Of a DNA stretch of 20,291 nt, positions 6,504 through 14,767 are shown one piece after another. The notes below the pieces were generated by a model that worked only from the letters and a program-made list of their open reading frames with translations, was not told the origin of the DNA and made no database searches. Numbering within the stretch: the first letter of the stretch is position 1; each line of letters begins with the position of its first letter. The position numbers and the translations under genes are program-made. Source of the stretch: a virus; the IMG/VR virus record IMGVR_UViG_3300044858_005059, positions 1-20,291 of that record; one strand, 5' to 3'.

Positions 6504-6616
6504 TCGAGAAAACAGCTCTTTTACTCGAATTAAAAGGATTTAATAATGTCTTTAACTGGACTTGGAGACGTTTTAATTTAGCTTTAAATTTAGTAAAGGA
6601 GAATAATGCAAAATAA
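6449..6616 (+). CDS. Tail chaperone -1 frameshift extension (T-type), fused to the upstream product
   Basis: The extension adds 55 residues to the first 83 residues of the chaperone, giving a fusion of about 138 residues. It reads YGDTTSNTRGSSELESRV followed by IEKTALLLELKGFNNVF and NWTWRRFNLALNLVKENNAK, a helix-rich and aromatic segment such as is seen at the C-termini of frameshifted chaperones. It overlaps the tape measure start at 6606 by 11 bases. In known phages the short and long chaperone products are both needed in an uneven ratio. The frame has no start codon of its own, so the only natural route to it is slipping. Confidence 0.75.
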   Translation, partial: YGDTTSNTRGSSELESRVIEKTALLLELKGFNNVFNWTWRRFNLALNLVKENNAK

Positions 6617-9344
6617 TGATATTACCATTAGAATAAATGCAAATTCTAGTAATGCAAGACGAGAAATTCAACTATTAAATAATTCGCTAACTAATTTAAA
6701 TAGGATATTAGCAGCATCAGCAGCCGCATCAACAAGAAGTTTAAGTGGTATTAGATTAAATAGAGGATTATTTACAGACTTTTCAAATTTAAATAATGCT
6801 ATAATAAGAAGTAATCAGTCAGCACAATTATTATTAAGAAATTTACGCGCTTTGTCGTCGACTGGTGGTCGCAGCATTCCTGTTGAATTTTCAGTATTAT
6901 TTTCACGAATGAATGGATGCATCAGATTATGCGGTGGAGGTGGCGGTGGTGGTGGAGGTGGTGGTGATAGAGGTTCTGGTGGTGGTGATCTTAGTAATTT
7001 CGCTGCAATAGCAGGTATCGGTGCATCTATTAGTACTGCTATATCAGCAGCATTTCAAAAAGCTTATGAAAATACGCTATCAGACAGATTATTAGTTACT
7101 GCAACAGGCGATAAGACCATAGCTTCGATAGAGAAAAAATATATTGAAGGTTTAGCAGATAAATACGGTCAAGATGTTAATACATTAAAATCACAATTCG
7201 CTAAGTTTCAAATAGGTGCGAGAGATACTGAATTACAAGGAATTGGTGGTAGAAAAGTATTTGAAGCTTTTATTAAGACAGGCATATCAGCAGGCTTAAC
7301 TAATGAAGAAATAAAACGAGTATTTACAGCTATTGGACAGATGATTTCTAAAGGTATAGTAAGTTCGGAAGAGTTAAAAAACCAATTAGCAGATTCGCTA
7401 CCGGGTACATTAAAAGCATCAGCAGATGCGCTAAATATCACAGTTCCAGAGCTAATGAAAAAATTAGAAAAAGGCGAAGTTGAGTCTATAAGCTTTTTAA
7501 AGAAATTAGCTTCAGTTTTAGATAAGAATTTCAATGTTGGATCTCAAGAAGCTAGTAAAGATAATATTTCAGATATTAACAGGTTTTTAAATAAATTTAA
7601 TCAGAATATAGCAATTCCAGTAGGCGAATTAGCTCTATCTGCAGCATCTAGTGCTTCAAAATTTGGTACATCTATTTTAGATTCGCCATCGTATACTTCA
7701 GGAATATTAACTTCATTAGGCTTCCAAGCTTTAATACCAGCGGTGATGAATATTTTAAATAAATTCACTCCAGGCGCTATACCAACTTCGTGGATGAGAG
7801 CTGGTCCTCTTGGCGCTATTGGAGCAGCTTCTCTAGGGACATTATACGCTACTAGTGATAAAAGAAGTGAAAATTTATATAATATTAAAGATGATGAAAC
7901 ATTTAAAAAAGAATTATTAACTAAAAAATTAGATAATTACGCTTTTATAGGTCAAGCATTAGCTACTGCTGCATCTATATTTGTTCCAGGTGGTTTATTA
8001 GCTAAGTTTTTATTTTCAACATTAGGTGGATTTATAGCAGGCAATATCGGCCGCGCTATTGGTGGTGAAACTCTCGATGAAAGTGATTTTCAGGAAGATA
8101 TTAAGAAAAGAGAAGAAATACAAGCTATTAGACGATTAGATGAAGATAAAACAATAGCTATTCAACGAGCTATACAAGTGAAAAGCTTCTATAAGAAAAT
8201 CGAAGATGCAGATTCAATGCTTCAAAAGATAAAAGAATCAGCTATCGAAAATAAAGCCGATAATAATAAAGAATTAGAGAAAACAAAAAATAAACTAATT
8301 CAAAGTAAGCAAGATTCAGATTTAGATTTAAGCGATAAAGAGCAAAAATTACGCTATAGAATTAGCAAAGATCGAGTTGTGACTAATGAAGAAGCCGATG
8401 AATACGCTCGTGAATTAGATGCAATTAAAAGAGATAGGATTCAAAAAGAAGAAGAGTTTATAATTAGTCTTAATGAGATAAATGCAAAAATTAAAGATAT
8501 CGGTTATTCAAAAACTGATAAAGCAGATATTAAGAAAGCTGAAAATATTAAAAAATTAGCTGAAGAATCATTAAGTAAATTTACTGAAGAAGATCTAATT
8601 AAATATAAGCGCGTTCAAGAAGTAGTAGACTCGATTAAATCTAGTGAATCCCTATTAGCTGATGAAAATTTCACCGATATTCAAAAAAGAGAATCTGTTG
8701 CTAATAGATTAAGCGCAGCAAGATCTGAGTTAGATAGTTTAAGCCAAGGTGAAGCAGAAAGACTGCGTCAAAGTACTCAAAATGAGAATTTATCTAATAT
8801 TGAAAGTAGTTTTAATAAGCTATCAGGCGATCAAGCAATTCTAAATAATAATTTAAATGAGATAGTGAATAAATCTGAAATTATCAGTAATAATTTAACT
8901 GAGCCTATTGTGATGGATATAAATCAAGATCAACTCAACCAGGCATTAGAAAAAAGTGATACGATAAGAAAAAATTTAGAAATTATAGTGAGAAATAGTG
9001 ATGCTGAAAGTGAGGGTACAACAGATAATAGGCAATTACGATTTGCTAAAGGTGGATTAGTACCAGGATTTGGTGGTGGTGATATAGTTTCAGCGCTATT
9101 AGAACCAGGCGAATTTGTAGTGAATAAGAATAGGGCAAGAATGTTTAAACCGCTATTATCAGCTATTAATACTGCGCCGTTAGAATCTATAAATGCAAGT
9201 AATGCAACTAGTAATCATCAATTAGTTAAATTAGATTTATCTATAAATAATGGTACTACGCTTTCAGTGCATACTAGGAAAGATTCGGTTAGAGACTGGT
9301 TAAATTCGAATAAAGAATATAGCAGAGGGAAAATTTATGTCTAG
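6606..9344 (+). CDS. Tail tape measure protein
   Basis: This 912-residue protein sets tail length and spans the tail lumen. Residues about 155-300 carry the standard tape measure domain (VFEAFIKTGISAGLTNEE, SKGIVSSEELKNQLADSLPG). Before it lies an eleven-glycine run at 110-120 with a second short GGG, probably a flexible linker. Hydrophobic stretches at about 370-400 and 440-480 could insert into a membrane during DNA ejection. From about 500 to 760 it is charged and coiled-coil-like. Residues about 816-839 have the GGLVPGFGGGD ... LLEPGEFVV motif found near the end of many tape measure proteins. The start ATG at 6606 has AAGGAG close upstream. The tail module is small to medium in size by protein length, consistent with a siphophage. 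Confidence 0.95.
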   Translation: MQNNDITIRINANSSNARREIQLLNNSLTNLNRILAASAAASTRSLSGIRLNRGLFTDFSNLNNAIIRSNQSAQLLLRNLRALSSTGGRSIPVEFSVLFSRMNGCIRLCGGGGGGGGGGGDRGSGGGDLSNFAAIAGIGASISTAISAAFQKAYENTLSDRLLVTATGDKTIASIEKKYIEGLADKYGQDVNTLKSQFAKFQIGARDTELQGIGGRKVFEAFIKTGISAGLTNEEIKRVFTAIGQMISKGIVSSEELKNQLADSLPGTLKASADALNITVPELMKKLEKGEVESISFLKKLASVLDKNFNVGSQEASKDNISDINRFLNKFNQNIAIPVGELALSAASSASKFGTSILDSPSYTSGILTSLGFQALIPAVMNILNKFTPGAIPTSWMRAGPLGAIGAASLGTLYATSDKRSENLYNIKDDETFKKELLTKKLDNYAFIGQALATAASIFVPGGLLAKFLFSTLGGFIAGNIGRAIGGETLDESDFQEDIKKREEIQAIRRLDEDKTIAIQRAIQVKSFYKKIEDADSMLQKIKESAIENKADNNKELEKTKNKLIQSKQDSDLDLSDKEQKLRYRISKDRVVTNEEADEYARELDAIKRDRIQKEEEFIISLNEINAKIKDIGYSKTDKADIKKAENIKKLAEESLSKFTEEDLIKYKRVQEVVDSIKSSESLLADENFTDIQKRESVANRLSAARSELDSLSQGEAERLRQSTQNENLSNIESSFNKLSGDQAILNNNLNEIVNKSEIISNNLTEPIVMDINQDQLNQALEKSDTIRKNLEIIVRNSDAESEGTTDNRQLRFAKGGLVPGFGGGDIVSALLEPGEFVVNKNRARMFKPLLSAINTAPLESINASNATSNHQLVKLDLSINNGTTLSVHTRKDSVRDWLNSNKEYSRGKIYV

Positions 9345-9708
9345 AACCTTAGGCAATATAACTTTGCCGTTATCAATAGATTGGTCAAATAGATATAATT
9401 GGACGCCTATAACCAGAACTATAGATAGAACAGTTAGCGGCGTTTTAATAGTATGGGATCAGTCGTTAACTAATGGAAAGCCTATTACATTATCTGGTAA
9501 TATCGATAGTGGCTGGTTTTCAACTGAACAAGTTAATCAATTAAAACAAATGGCTGCTAGCTTAGAATCTGTATATACATTTATATGGGATGATGAAACA
9601 TATCAAGTAGTTTTTGATTTTACAAATGGTCAGCCTATAACGATGCAAGCAGTATTAAGAGGCCATCCATACTGGTATGGCTCTATAAATTTATTACAGG
9701 TGGCATGA
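9337..9708 (+). CDS. Tail protein directly after the tape measure, distal-tail type
   Basis: This 123-residue beta-rich protein starts MSRTLGNITLPLSIDWSNRYNWTP, continues TVSGVLIVWDQSLTNGKPITLSG and ends with RGHPYWYGSINLLQVA. The pattern matches a small conserved tail-protein family often encoded right after the tape measure gene in Mu-like and B3/D3112-like phages. It probably caps or starts the tail tube near the tip, but that role is inferred from position. The start overlaps the tape measure stop by eight bases, with AGAGGG upstream. No cysteine or membrane segment is seen. Confidence 0.75.
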   Translation: MSRTLGNITLPLSIDWSNRYNWTPITRTIDRTVSGVLIVWDQSLTNGKPITLSGNIDSGWFSTEQVNQLKQMAASLESVYTFIWDDETYQVVFDFTNGQPITMQAVLRGHPYWYGSINLLQVA

Positions 9709-9712
9709 TCTA

Positions 9713-10687
9713 ATGACAATCATTTCAAGTGAAATTAAATTATATAAACCAACAAATAATAATGATTTTAGTTATAATGGCGGTAGAATTTCTTCAATAC
9801 CTATTACTAATTCAATATTTCCAAATGCACAAAACTCAGAGCGTATATCCGGTTCAATTAAATATAGAAAGATATTTTATAAAGTTGATAATGCAGATAA
9901 TTTAACTTTAGCTAATAGTAAATTTTTTATATTAACTAACACTGAAGGTGACGACGATATAACTGCTTTTGTAGGTGATTTCAGAGATACTCAAGCTAAT
10001 ATAGGAAATCCGCGATTATATGGATGCGCTAAATTAGCTAGTAATCTAAATCCCGGTAGTTCTACTATTACGGTTATTCAAGAAAACACTAACACATTAT
10101 TTGTTAATAATGATATTGCTATTTTAACAAATAAAACAAATTTAACCGATGAAGATGGCAATTATGAATTATTTTATATAAATAATGTAGTTAAAAACCA
10201 GAATACTGTTACTTTAACTATTGATAATGATACGAATACATTCGGCTATTTACAAAACGATAGATTAGCTTCAGTTATTGATTTAGGCGAGATAAAAACT
10301 GTTGCTAATAATTTAAATAATACATCTATTAACGGTGTTTTTAATATAGATGATTTAATTTTAAATAATATTGGTGCAATTGATCAAGATATTTCATTAG
10401 AATTTGTTTCACCTACTAGTTTTAATATATTTAGCGATTTATTAGGGTTATTAGGTACAGGGACGGTGTCGACAGATTTTTCAGTAGAGAATCCTAATTT
10501 TCCAGGTTATAACTATTTTGAGATTCCAGCTAGTTGCTTTAGTGGTAATTATTTAGCTTTAGATTTAGTTAGCTTTACTATTAGTCCAGCAGCTAAAGGT
10601 ATATGGTTAAAGAGAAATATTCCAGCTAATTGTGGGGTTAAAGAGAATAACACATTTATAACTGGTTTAATAGGAGAAAGTGATTGA
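9713..10687 (+). CDS. Tail tip structural protein, paralogue of the gene at 12667-13692
   Basis: The 324-residue protein is related to a family of tail proteins from transposable siphophages. It and the product of 12667-13692 share N-terminal SxIKxxK with GG, ERxxGSxKYRK, a middle SVID(V/L)G block, and a C-terminal IPAN(C/S) with ITG and GES at the end. The protein is rich in asparagine and serine, as expected for an extended surface protein. A good AGGTGG stands eight bases before ATG 9713. The end overlaps the next gene as TTGA. Duplication of this gene before and after two unrelated tip genes is odd and is reported as a finding. The exact role within the tip is unknown. Confidence 0.75.
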   Translation: MTIISSEIKLYKPTNNNDFSYNGGRISSIPITNSIFPNAQNSERISGSIKYRKIFYKVDNADNLTLANSKFFILTNTEGDDDITAFVGDFRDTQANIGNPRLYGCAKLASNLNPGSSTITVIQENTNTLFVNNDIAILTNKTNLTDEDGNYELFYINNVVKNQNTVTLTIDNDTNTFGYLQNDRLASVIDLGEIKTVANNLNNTSINGVFNIDDLILNNIGAIDQDISLEFVSPTSFNIFSDLLGLLGTGTVSTDFSVENPNFPGYNYFEIPASCFSGNYLALDLVSFTISPAAKGIWLKRNIPANCGVKENNTFITGLIGESD

Positions 10688-11634
10688 TTACTAGTGTTGT
10701 GTCAGCTCAAGAATTAACAGTGCGAGCACCAACTAAAAAAATATCGAATTTTAAATTAGCTATCGATAGGGATTATGAGAATATACCTTGTAAAGTAGAT
10801 AAGGGTGAAATTTCAGGTGATCAAAAGAGTTGGGAGCCGCCAACTGAAAAATTAAAAGTATTGGAAAAAGGAAAATTTCAAGTTAAAGTTTATTGCTCTT
10901 CAGATAGCGTTATGGGTGGATTAATAGTGCTAGTTGATGGTCTTACGGAGTGCTCTAGAGTAGATTCAAGATTAGAGGAAATTACAGAAACGATTGAATT
11001 TAGTGGAGATAGTAACAGATCAGTGTCTTATGCTTTCGGTGAACAACCGCTCGAAATATCGATAGAGGGAGCGACAATATTCTATAATGATAGTGGTGTT
11101 ATCGTTGAACAGCCATACTGGGATTCTACTGTTAAAAGATTCAGGTCTACTGGTAAAATATATGGAAAATTATTAGTAAAATATAATTGTAATACAGAAA
11201 TTTATTCAGTTGAATATGGAAACGGGTCAGAAATATTATCTGAAACAGCTTTTCAACGAATTAAAGATGTATGGTCATCTGAAGATCCAAAAGAAAATGT
11301 AATGTATCCACCTGTAATAGTAATAGCGAAAAATAGTAGTTTTTATGCCGCTATTGAAGAAGAAAGATTGTTTTCGCCGCACACTCTCTCTCCTAGAGCG
11401 ATAAGAAGACTTGAATTAAATAGCGATGATGAGAAAAAATATTATATCAAGTATAAAGCATGGTTTGAAGAGAATCACACTTCAGATAGCGAGGATTATG
11501 CCGTTATTATCGGAACTAGAGAGTATACTGAAGTTGATGAAAAGACAGGTAAAAAGACAACAAGAACAGTTAAATACGACCATATTTCTGAAGATGATAT
11601 AATAGCAGATTACTTAACAATAGATGAATTATAA
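10684..11634 (+). CDS. Putative tail tip protein, unknown family
   Basis: This 316-residue protein starts at TTG 10684, with AGGAG at 10672-10676 seven bases before it, and overlaps the previous stop as TTGA. I do not recognise the family. The protein is acidic and beta-rich, with an N-terminal domain around SNFKLAIDRDYENIPCKVDK, a middle strand-rich section, and a highly charged C-terminus with EYTEVDEKTGKKTTRTVKYD. There is no signal peptide, membrane segment or coiled coil. The place among tip genes, and its length, suggest a structural part of the tail tip. Its stop overlaps the next ATG (TAATG), so the two are probably made together. Confidence 0.55.
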   Translation: MITSVVSAQELTVRAPTKKISNFKLAIDRDYENIPCKVDKGEISGDQKSWEPPTEKLKVLEKGKFQVKVYCSSDSVMGGLIVLVDGLTECSRVDSRLEEITETIEFSGDSNRSVSYAFGEQPLEISIEGATIFYNDSGVIVEQPYWDSTVKRFRSTGKIYGKLLVKYNCNTEIYSVEYGNGSEILSETAFQRIKDVWSSEDPKENVMYPPVIVIAKNSSFYAAIEEERLFSPHTLSPRAIRRLELNSDDEKKYYIKYKAWFEENHTSDSEDYAVIIGTREYTEVDEKTGKKTTRTVKYDHISEDDIIADYLTIDEL

Positions 11635-12656
11635 TGATGACAATAACCGCGCCGTTAGACACTTATATCAAAAAAGTACCTCGTAGAGAAGGTGAATATC
11701 TAGTATTTAGATTTATGTCGCATGTCTATTCAGCAATTCATAGACCTGAATTATATCCAGGTTCACCACCACTAATGAATCCATATATTAGATATGCTTC
11801 TATTATTAGACCTATGGTAATATTCGAGTTATCTAAATCAAAATGCTTAATACCTATAAGAAAATTTAATTTAAAAAATGTTAATAATGTATCTGAATTA
11901 GATGGCTATTATACTCTTATAGATAACTTAATACCTTGGATAAATACAAATCAAGATTATGTATTATTCAACTTAACAGCAGAAGACTACGCAACTTATC
12001 CGACATTAGCTAATACTAATACTTATGCGAATTATCATGGAATTTACGAGCAAGAAGTTAATAATAAAATAATTAAATATAGATATTTTGCAAATAATAA
12101 AGCAATTGGAAACGATTTAAATTTTTGGAATGAGACTTTCAGAATAGATCGTTGGTATGAATATCCGATTAACACATTACCAGAATATCAAGAAAAATAT
12201 CCAGATAGCTATTATCCGCCTTCAGTTATAGATGAACAGCATAAAGCCACTTGGACAGATATAGCAAATAAGATGAAAAATATGTTTATTCATAATCGTT
12301 GTCACTTAATTAAAACTAAATTAAATGAAAATGGTAATTTAGCAGCTATAATAGGAAGCGGCTGGAATACTACAACTCAACAGGCTAAAATTGAAGTGAT
12401 GGATAGTCAACGATCTTGGAATGAGCAAGAGATATTATCTAGGGGTCGACTTAATGCAGAACAAATAGATAATTATTATATGATTGCTAAAGATATAGCA
12501 ACTCAGCAAATAATTAAAGCAGGTTTATATTTCGACGAAGATAGCAGCTATATACGCGCATCTTCAAGCACTCCTACTGGTGTTTATAATGGTGCTAAAC
12601 CAGTGCCGACGAATTTATATCACGGCGATCCTTGGATAGATAATAATTTAATTTAG
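11634..12656 (+). CDS. Hypothetical virion protein of the tail tip block
   Basis: This 340-residue protein is not assigned to a family. It is rich in aromatic residues, asparagine and proline, with clusters such as YPGSPPLMNPYIRYASIIRP near residues 41-60 and PDSYYPPSVIDEQH near the middle. A long amphipathic section with SRGRLNAEQIDNYYMIAKDI and TQQIIKAGLYFDE lies near the C-terminus, which ends in KPVPTNLYHGDPWID. No signal peptide or membrane helix is present. The start overlaps the previous stop (TAATG) without a clear Shine-Dalgarno, so it is probably translated with its upstream neighbour, and a second ATG follows directly at 11637. Only the context supports a structural role. Confidence 0.55.
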   Translation: MMTITAPLDTYIKKVPRREGEYLVFRFMSHVYSAIHRPELYPGSPPLMNPYIRYASIIRPMVIFELSKSKCLIPIRKFNLKNVNNVSELDGYYTLIDNLIPWINTNQDYVLFNLTAEDYATYPTLANTNTYANYHGIYEQEVNNKIIKYRYFANNKAIGNDLNFWNETFRIDRWYEYPINTLPEYQEKYPDSYYPPSVIDEQHKATWTDIANKMKNMFIHNRCHLIKTKLNENGNLAAIIGSGWNTTTQQAKIEVMDSQRSWNEQEILSRGRLNAEQIDNYYMIAKDIATQQIIKAGLYFDEDSSYIRASSSTPTGVYNGAKPVPTNLYHGDPWIDNNLI

Positions 12657-12666
12657 GAGTATTTTA

Positions 12667-13692
12667 ATGCCGATTTCAAATAGTGATATTAAATGGTTTA
12701 AGAGTGAGCTTATAAGTGATACTAGCGCCGCTCAAAACGGTGGCTATATGAGTAATAATGAGATTATTTCAAATACTAAGAATAATGTTTGGCCCGATGT
12801 TACTCAAGCAGAGAGATTAGCAGGTTCAACTAAATATAGAAAAAATTTTATAAAGATAAATTCTGATCCGTCTATTGATTTATTAAATACAAAAATATTT
12901 ATCGATGCACCTTCAATAGGTGATGATTTTTTAGTATTGCAGTATGATAGTAATGTAGTAACCGCTCAAGTTAATGATCAAACAGATTTAACAGGATTTC
13001 GTCATTATGGTATTGGTGCGCTAAAGACTAGTGCTAGCATCGGTGGGACAACGATTACAGTTACGGTTGAAAATAGTAATGCTGTTGCTCTATCTCCATT
13101 TGATGATGATGATTTATTATGGATTAGTAATCAGGCAAGTGTCGCTGATGATGGAGATTTCGAATATATTACAGCCGATACTGTAACTTATAGTGGTAGT
13201 GATGCGATTATTACGTTGACTAGTGGATTAGCAAATGATTGGACTGTTGGTGATACACCTATTAAAGTGTCTTCAGTAATAGATGTTGGAACGGTTAAAG
13301 CGAGCTATGAAGAGTGCTTTGTTACATCAACTGCAGGTGTTTTCGATCATGCGAATGGAATAGTGCTTAATGGAACAGGCGCTATCGAGCAATTATGGGC
13401 TTTAGTATTTACTAGTGCAACTGCTTTTAATTTAAGTGGAACAACATTAGGTAATAATATAGCTACTGGCAGCATTAGTACAGATTATACTTATACAAAT
13501 ACAGCTTTTAATAAGCCTTATTTTAAATTATTAGCTAGTGCATTTACAGGAACTTTTGCTATTAATGATGTTATTATTTTCACTACGCATCCAGCTTCAG
13601 TGCCTTACTGGGAAAAAAGAATAATTCCAGCTAATTCAAATAGTATAGCTAATACAGGTTCTAGAGTCGCTATTACAGGCGAGAGTGCATAA
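12667..13692 (+). CDS. Tail tip structural protein, paralogue of the gene at 9713-10687
   Basis: The 341-residue protein begins MPISNSDIKWFKSELISD and includes AQNGGYMSNNEII, QAERLAGSTKYRKNF, a middle VSSVIDVGTVK block and a C-terminal PYWEKRIIPANSNSIANTG with ITGESA at the end. These match the gene at 9713-10687, showing that both came from a duplication and have since diverged. Of the two, this copy looks more like the usual family members of B3-type phages. AGGAG precedes ATG 12667. The end overlaps the first fibre gene as TAATG, giving a direct translational link to it. The protein probably forms part of the tip on which the fibres are mounted; this is inferred. Confidence 0.8.
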   Translation: MPISNSDIKWFKSELISDTSAAQNGGYMSNNEIISNTKNNVWPDVTQAERLAGSTKYRKNFIKINSDPSIDLLNTKIFIDAPSIGDDFLVLQYDSNVVTAQVNDQTDLTGFRHYGIGALKTSASIGGTTITVTVENSNAVALSPFDDDDLLWISNQASVADDGDFEYITADTVTYSGSDAIITLTSGLANDWTVGDTPIKVSSVIDVGTVKASYEECFVTSTAGVFDHANGIVLNGTGAIEQLWALVFTSATAFNLSGTTLGNNIATGSISTDYTYTNTAFNKPYFKLLASAFTGTFAINDVIIFTTHPASVPYWEKRIIPANSNSIANTGSRVAITGESA

Positions 13693-14603
13693 TGACGGTT
13701 ACAACACGAATTTATTATTCGACTGACAGTAGTGCACCAGTATTAAGCGGAACAACCGGTTCTTTAATTACGCTATTAGATGCAGTATTAGTAAACGGAT
13801 ATGGAAGCAGGCAAGCAGCCGGTTGGACTAAGCCTTATAGCGATGCAGGTGCTTATAAAGCAGTGTTTAGGCAAGGTGGTGGCAATCAGAAATATTTAAG
13901 AATAAGAGATGATGGTGTTTTGCCAAATGTTAGGCATGCTGATTGCAGATTTTTTAAAACTATGAGCGATGTTGATACTGGAACCGGTCAATTCCCGTCA
14001 ACTTCATTAACTAATCATAATATTAGTAAGAGTTATACAGCAGATTCAACAGCTAGACCTTGGATTATTATTGCTACTGACCGCTCTTTCTATATTTGGG
14101 TTCAACTAAATACTGCAAATACAGATATTTTATTTTTTTTAGGTGATATTACAAATATTTACGAGCGATGCAAATTAACTATTGCGTGTTGTAGTATTTA
14201 TAATAATACTACACCAGTTGGTACTAATAGCTTTTTAACTGAATTAAGTAATGGATTTACTCCAGATCAAACATTTGGATATTCTTATGATGAATTTTAT
14301 AAAACATCTATTTATATAAATAAATTTGGAAATTATAATTATAGTAAAGGGGCAACTTGTTTTGGTGGTGCAGGTCAGACATATCCTAATCCAGGCGATA
14401 GCAAATTACATATGGGTAGAATAGGCGTTCAAACTGCTAATGATGGATTAGCAGGTTATTTACCTGGATTATGGAATCCTTATCATTTAAAGCCATTAGC
14501 TCACGGAGATACGTTTTCAGCTATTGATAAGCAATTCATAGTGCTTAACTGCGAAGCTGGAGCAGGACAGTGTTTTATTGAATTATCAAATACGTGGTAT
14601 TAG
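13692..14603 (+). CDS. Tail fibre or adhesin, first of a tandem pair
   Basis: The 303-residue protein starts MTVTTRIYYSTDSSAPVLSG and belongs to a conserved tail-protein family of Mu-like siphophages. Regions shared with its neighbour are the N-terminal part (about residues 1-75), a short MSDVDTGTGQFP block, the RPWIIIATDRSFYIWV block, and the C-terminal PGLWNPYHLKPL and QCFIELSNTWY. The parts in between differ more and include the variable regions expected of a receptor-binding protein. The start overlaps the preceding stop (TAATG). I infer a role in host recognition from its place and pattern. Confidence 0.75.
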   Translation: MTVTTRIYYSTDSSAPVLSGTTGSLITLLDAVLVNGYGSRQAAGWTKPYSDAGAYKAVFRQGGGNQKYLRIRDDGVLPNVRHADCRFFKTMSDVDTGTGQFPSTSLTNHNISKSYTADSTARPWIIIATDRSFYIWVQLNTANTDILFFLGDITNIYERCKLTIACCSIYNNTTPVGTNSFLTELSNGFTPDQTFGYSYDEFYKTSIYINKFGNYNYSKGATCFGGAGQTYPNPGDSKLHMGRIGVQTANDGLAGYLPGLWNPYHLKPLAHGDTFSAIDKQFIVLNCEAGAGQCFIELSNTWY

Positions 14604-14767
14604 GAGAATTTTATGACGGTTACAACACGAATTTATTATTCGACTGACGATAGTGCACCAGTATTAAGCGGAACAGCCGGTTCTTTAATTACGCTATTAG
14701 ATGCAGTATTAGTAAACGGATATGGAAGCAGGCAAGCAGCCGGTTGGACTAAGCCTTATAGCGATGC
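13692..14767 (+). repeat. Near-identical direct repeat between two fibre genes
   Basis: Bases 13692-13846 and 14613-14767 match at all but three of 155 positions. The spacing between copies is 921 bp. Further identical blocks follow, such as 13958-13990 with 14888-14920 (33 bases), and a segment around 14041-14099 repeats with one visible mismatch in the second gene. The pattern of near-identical blocks between diverged blocks points to duplication followed by gene conversion or selection on the variable parts. Confidence 0.9.

Noticed and set aside
7208-7534. Minus-strand open frame within the tape measure gene
   Set aside because: It is antisense to the conserved tape measure domain and has no supporting signals.
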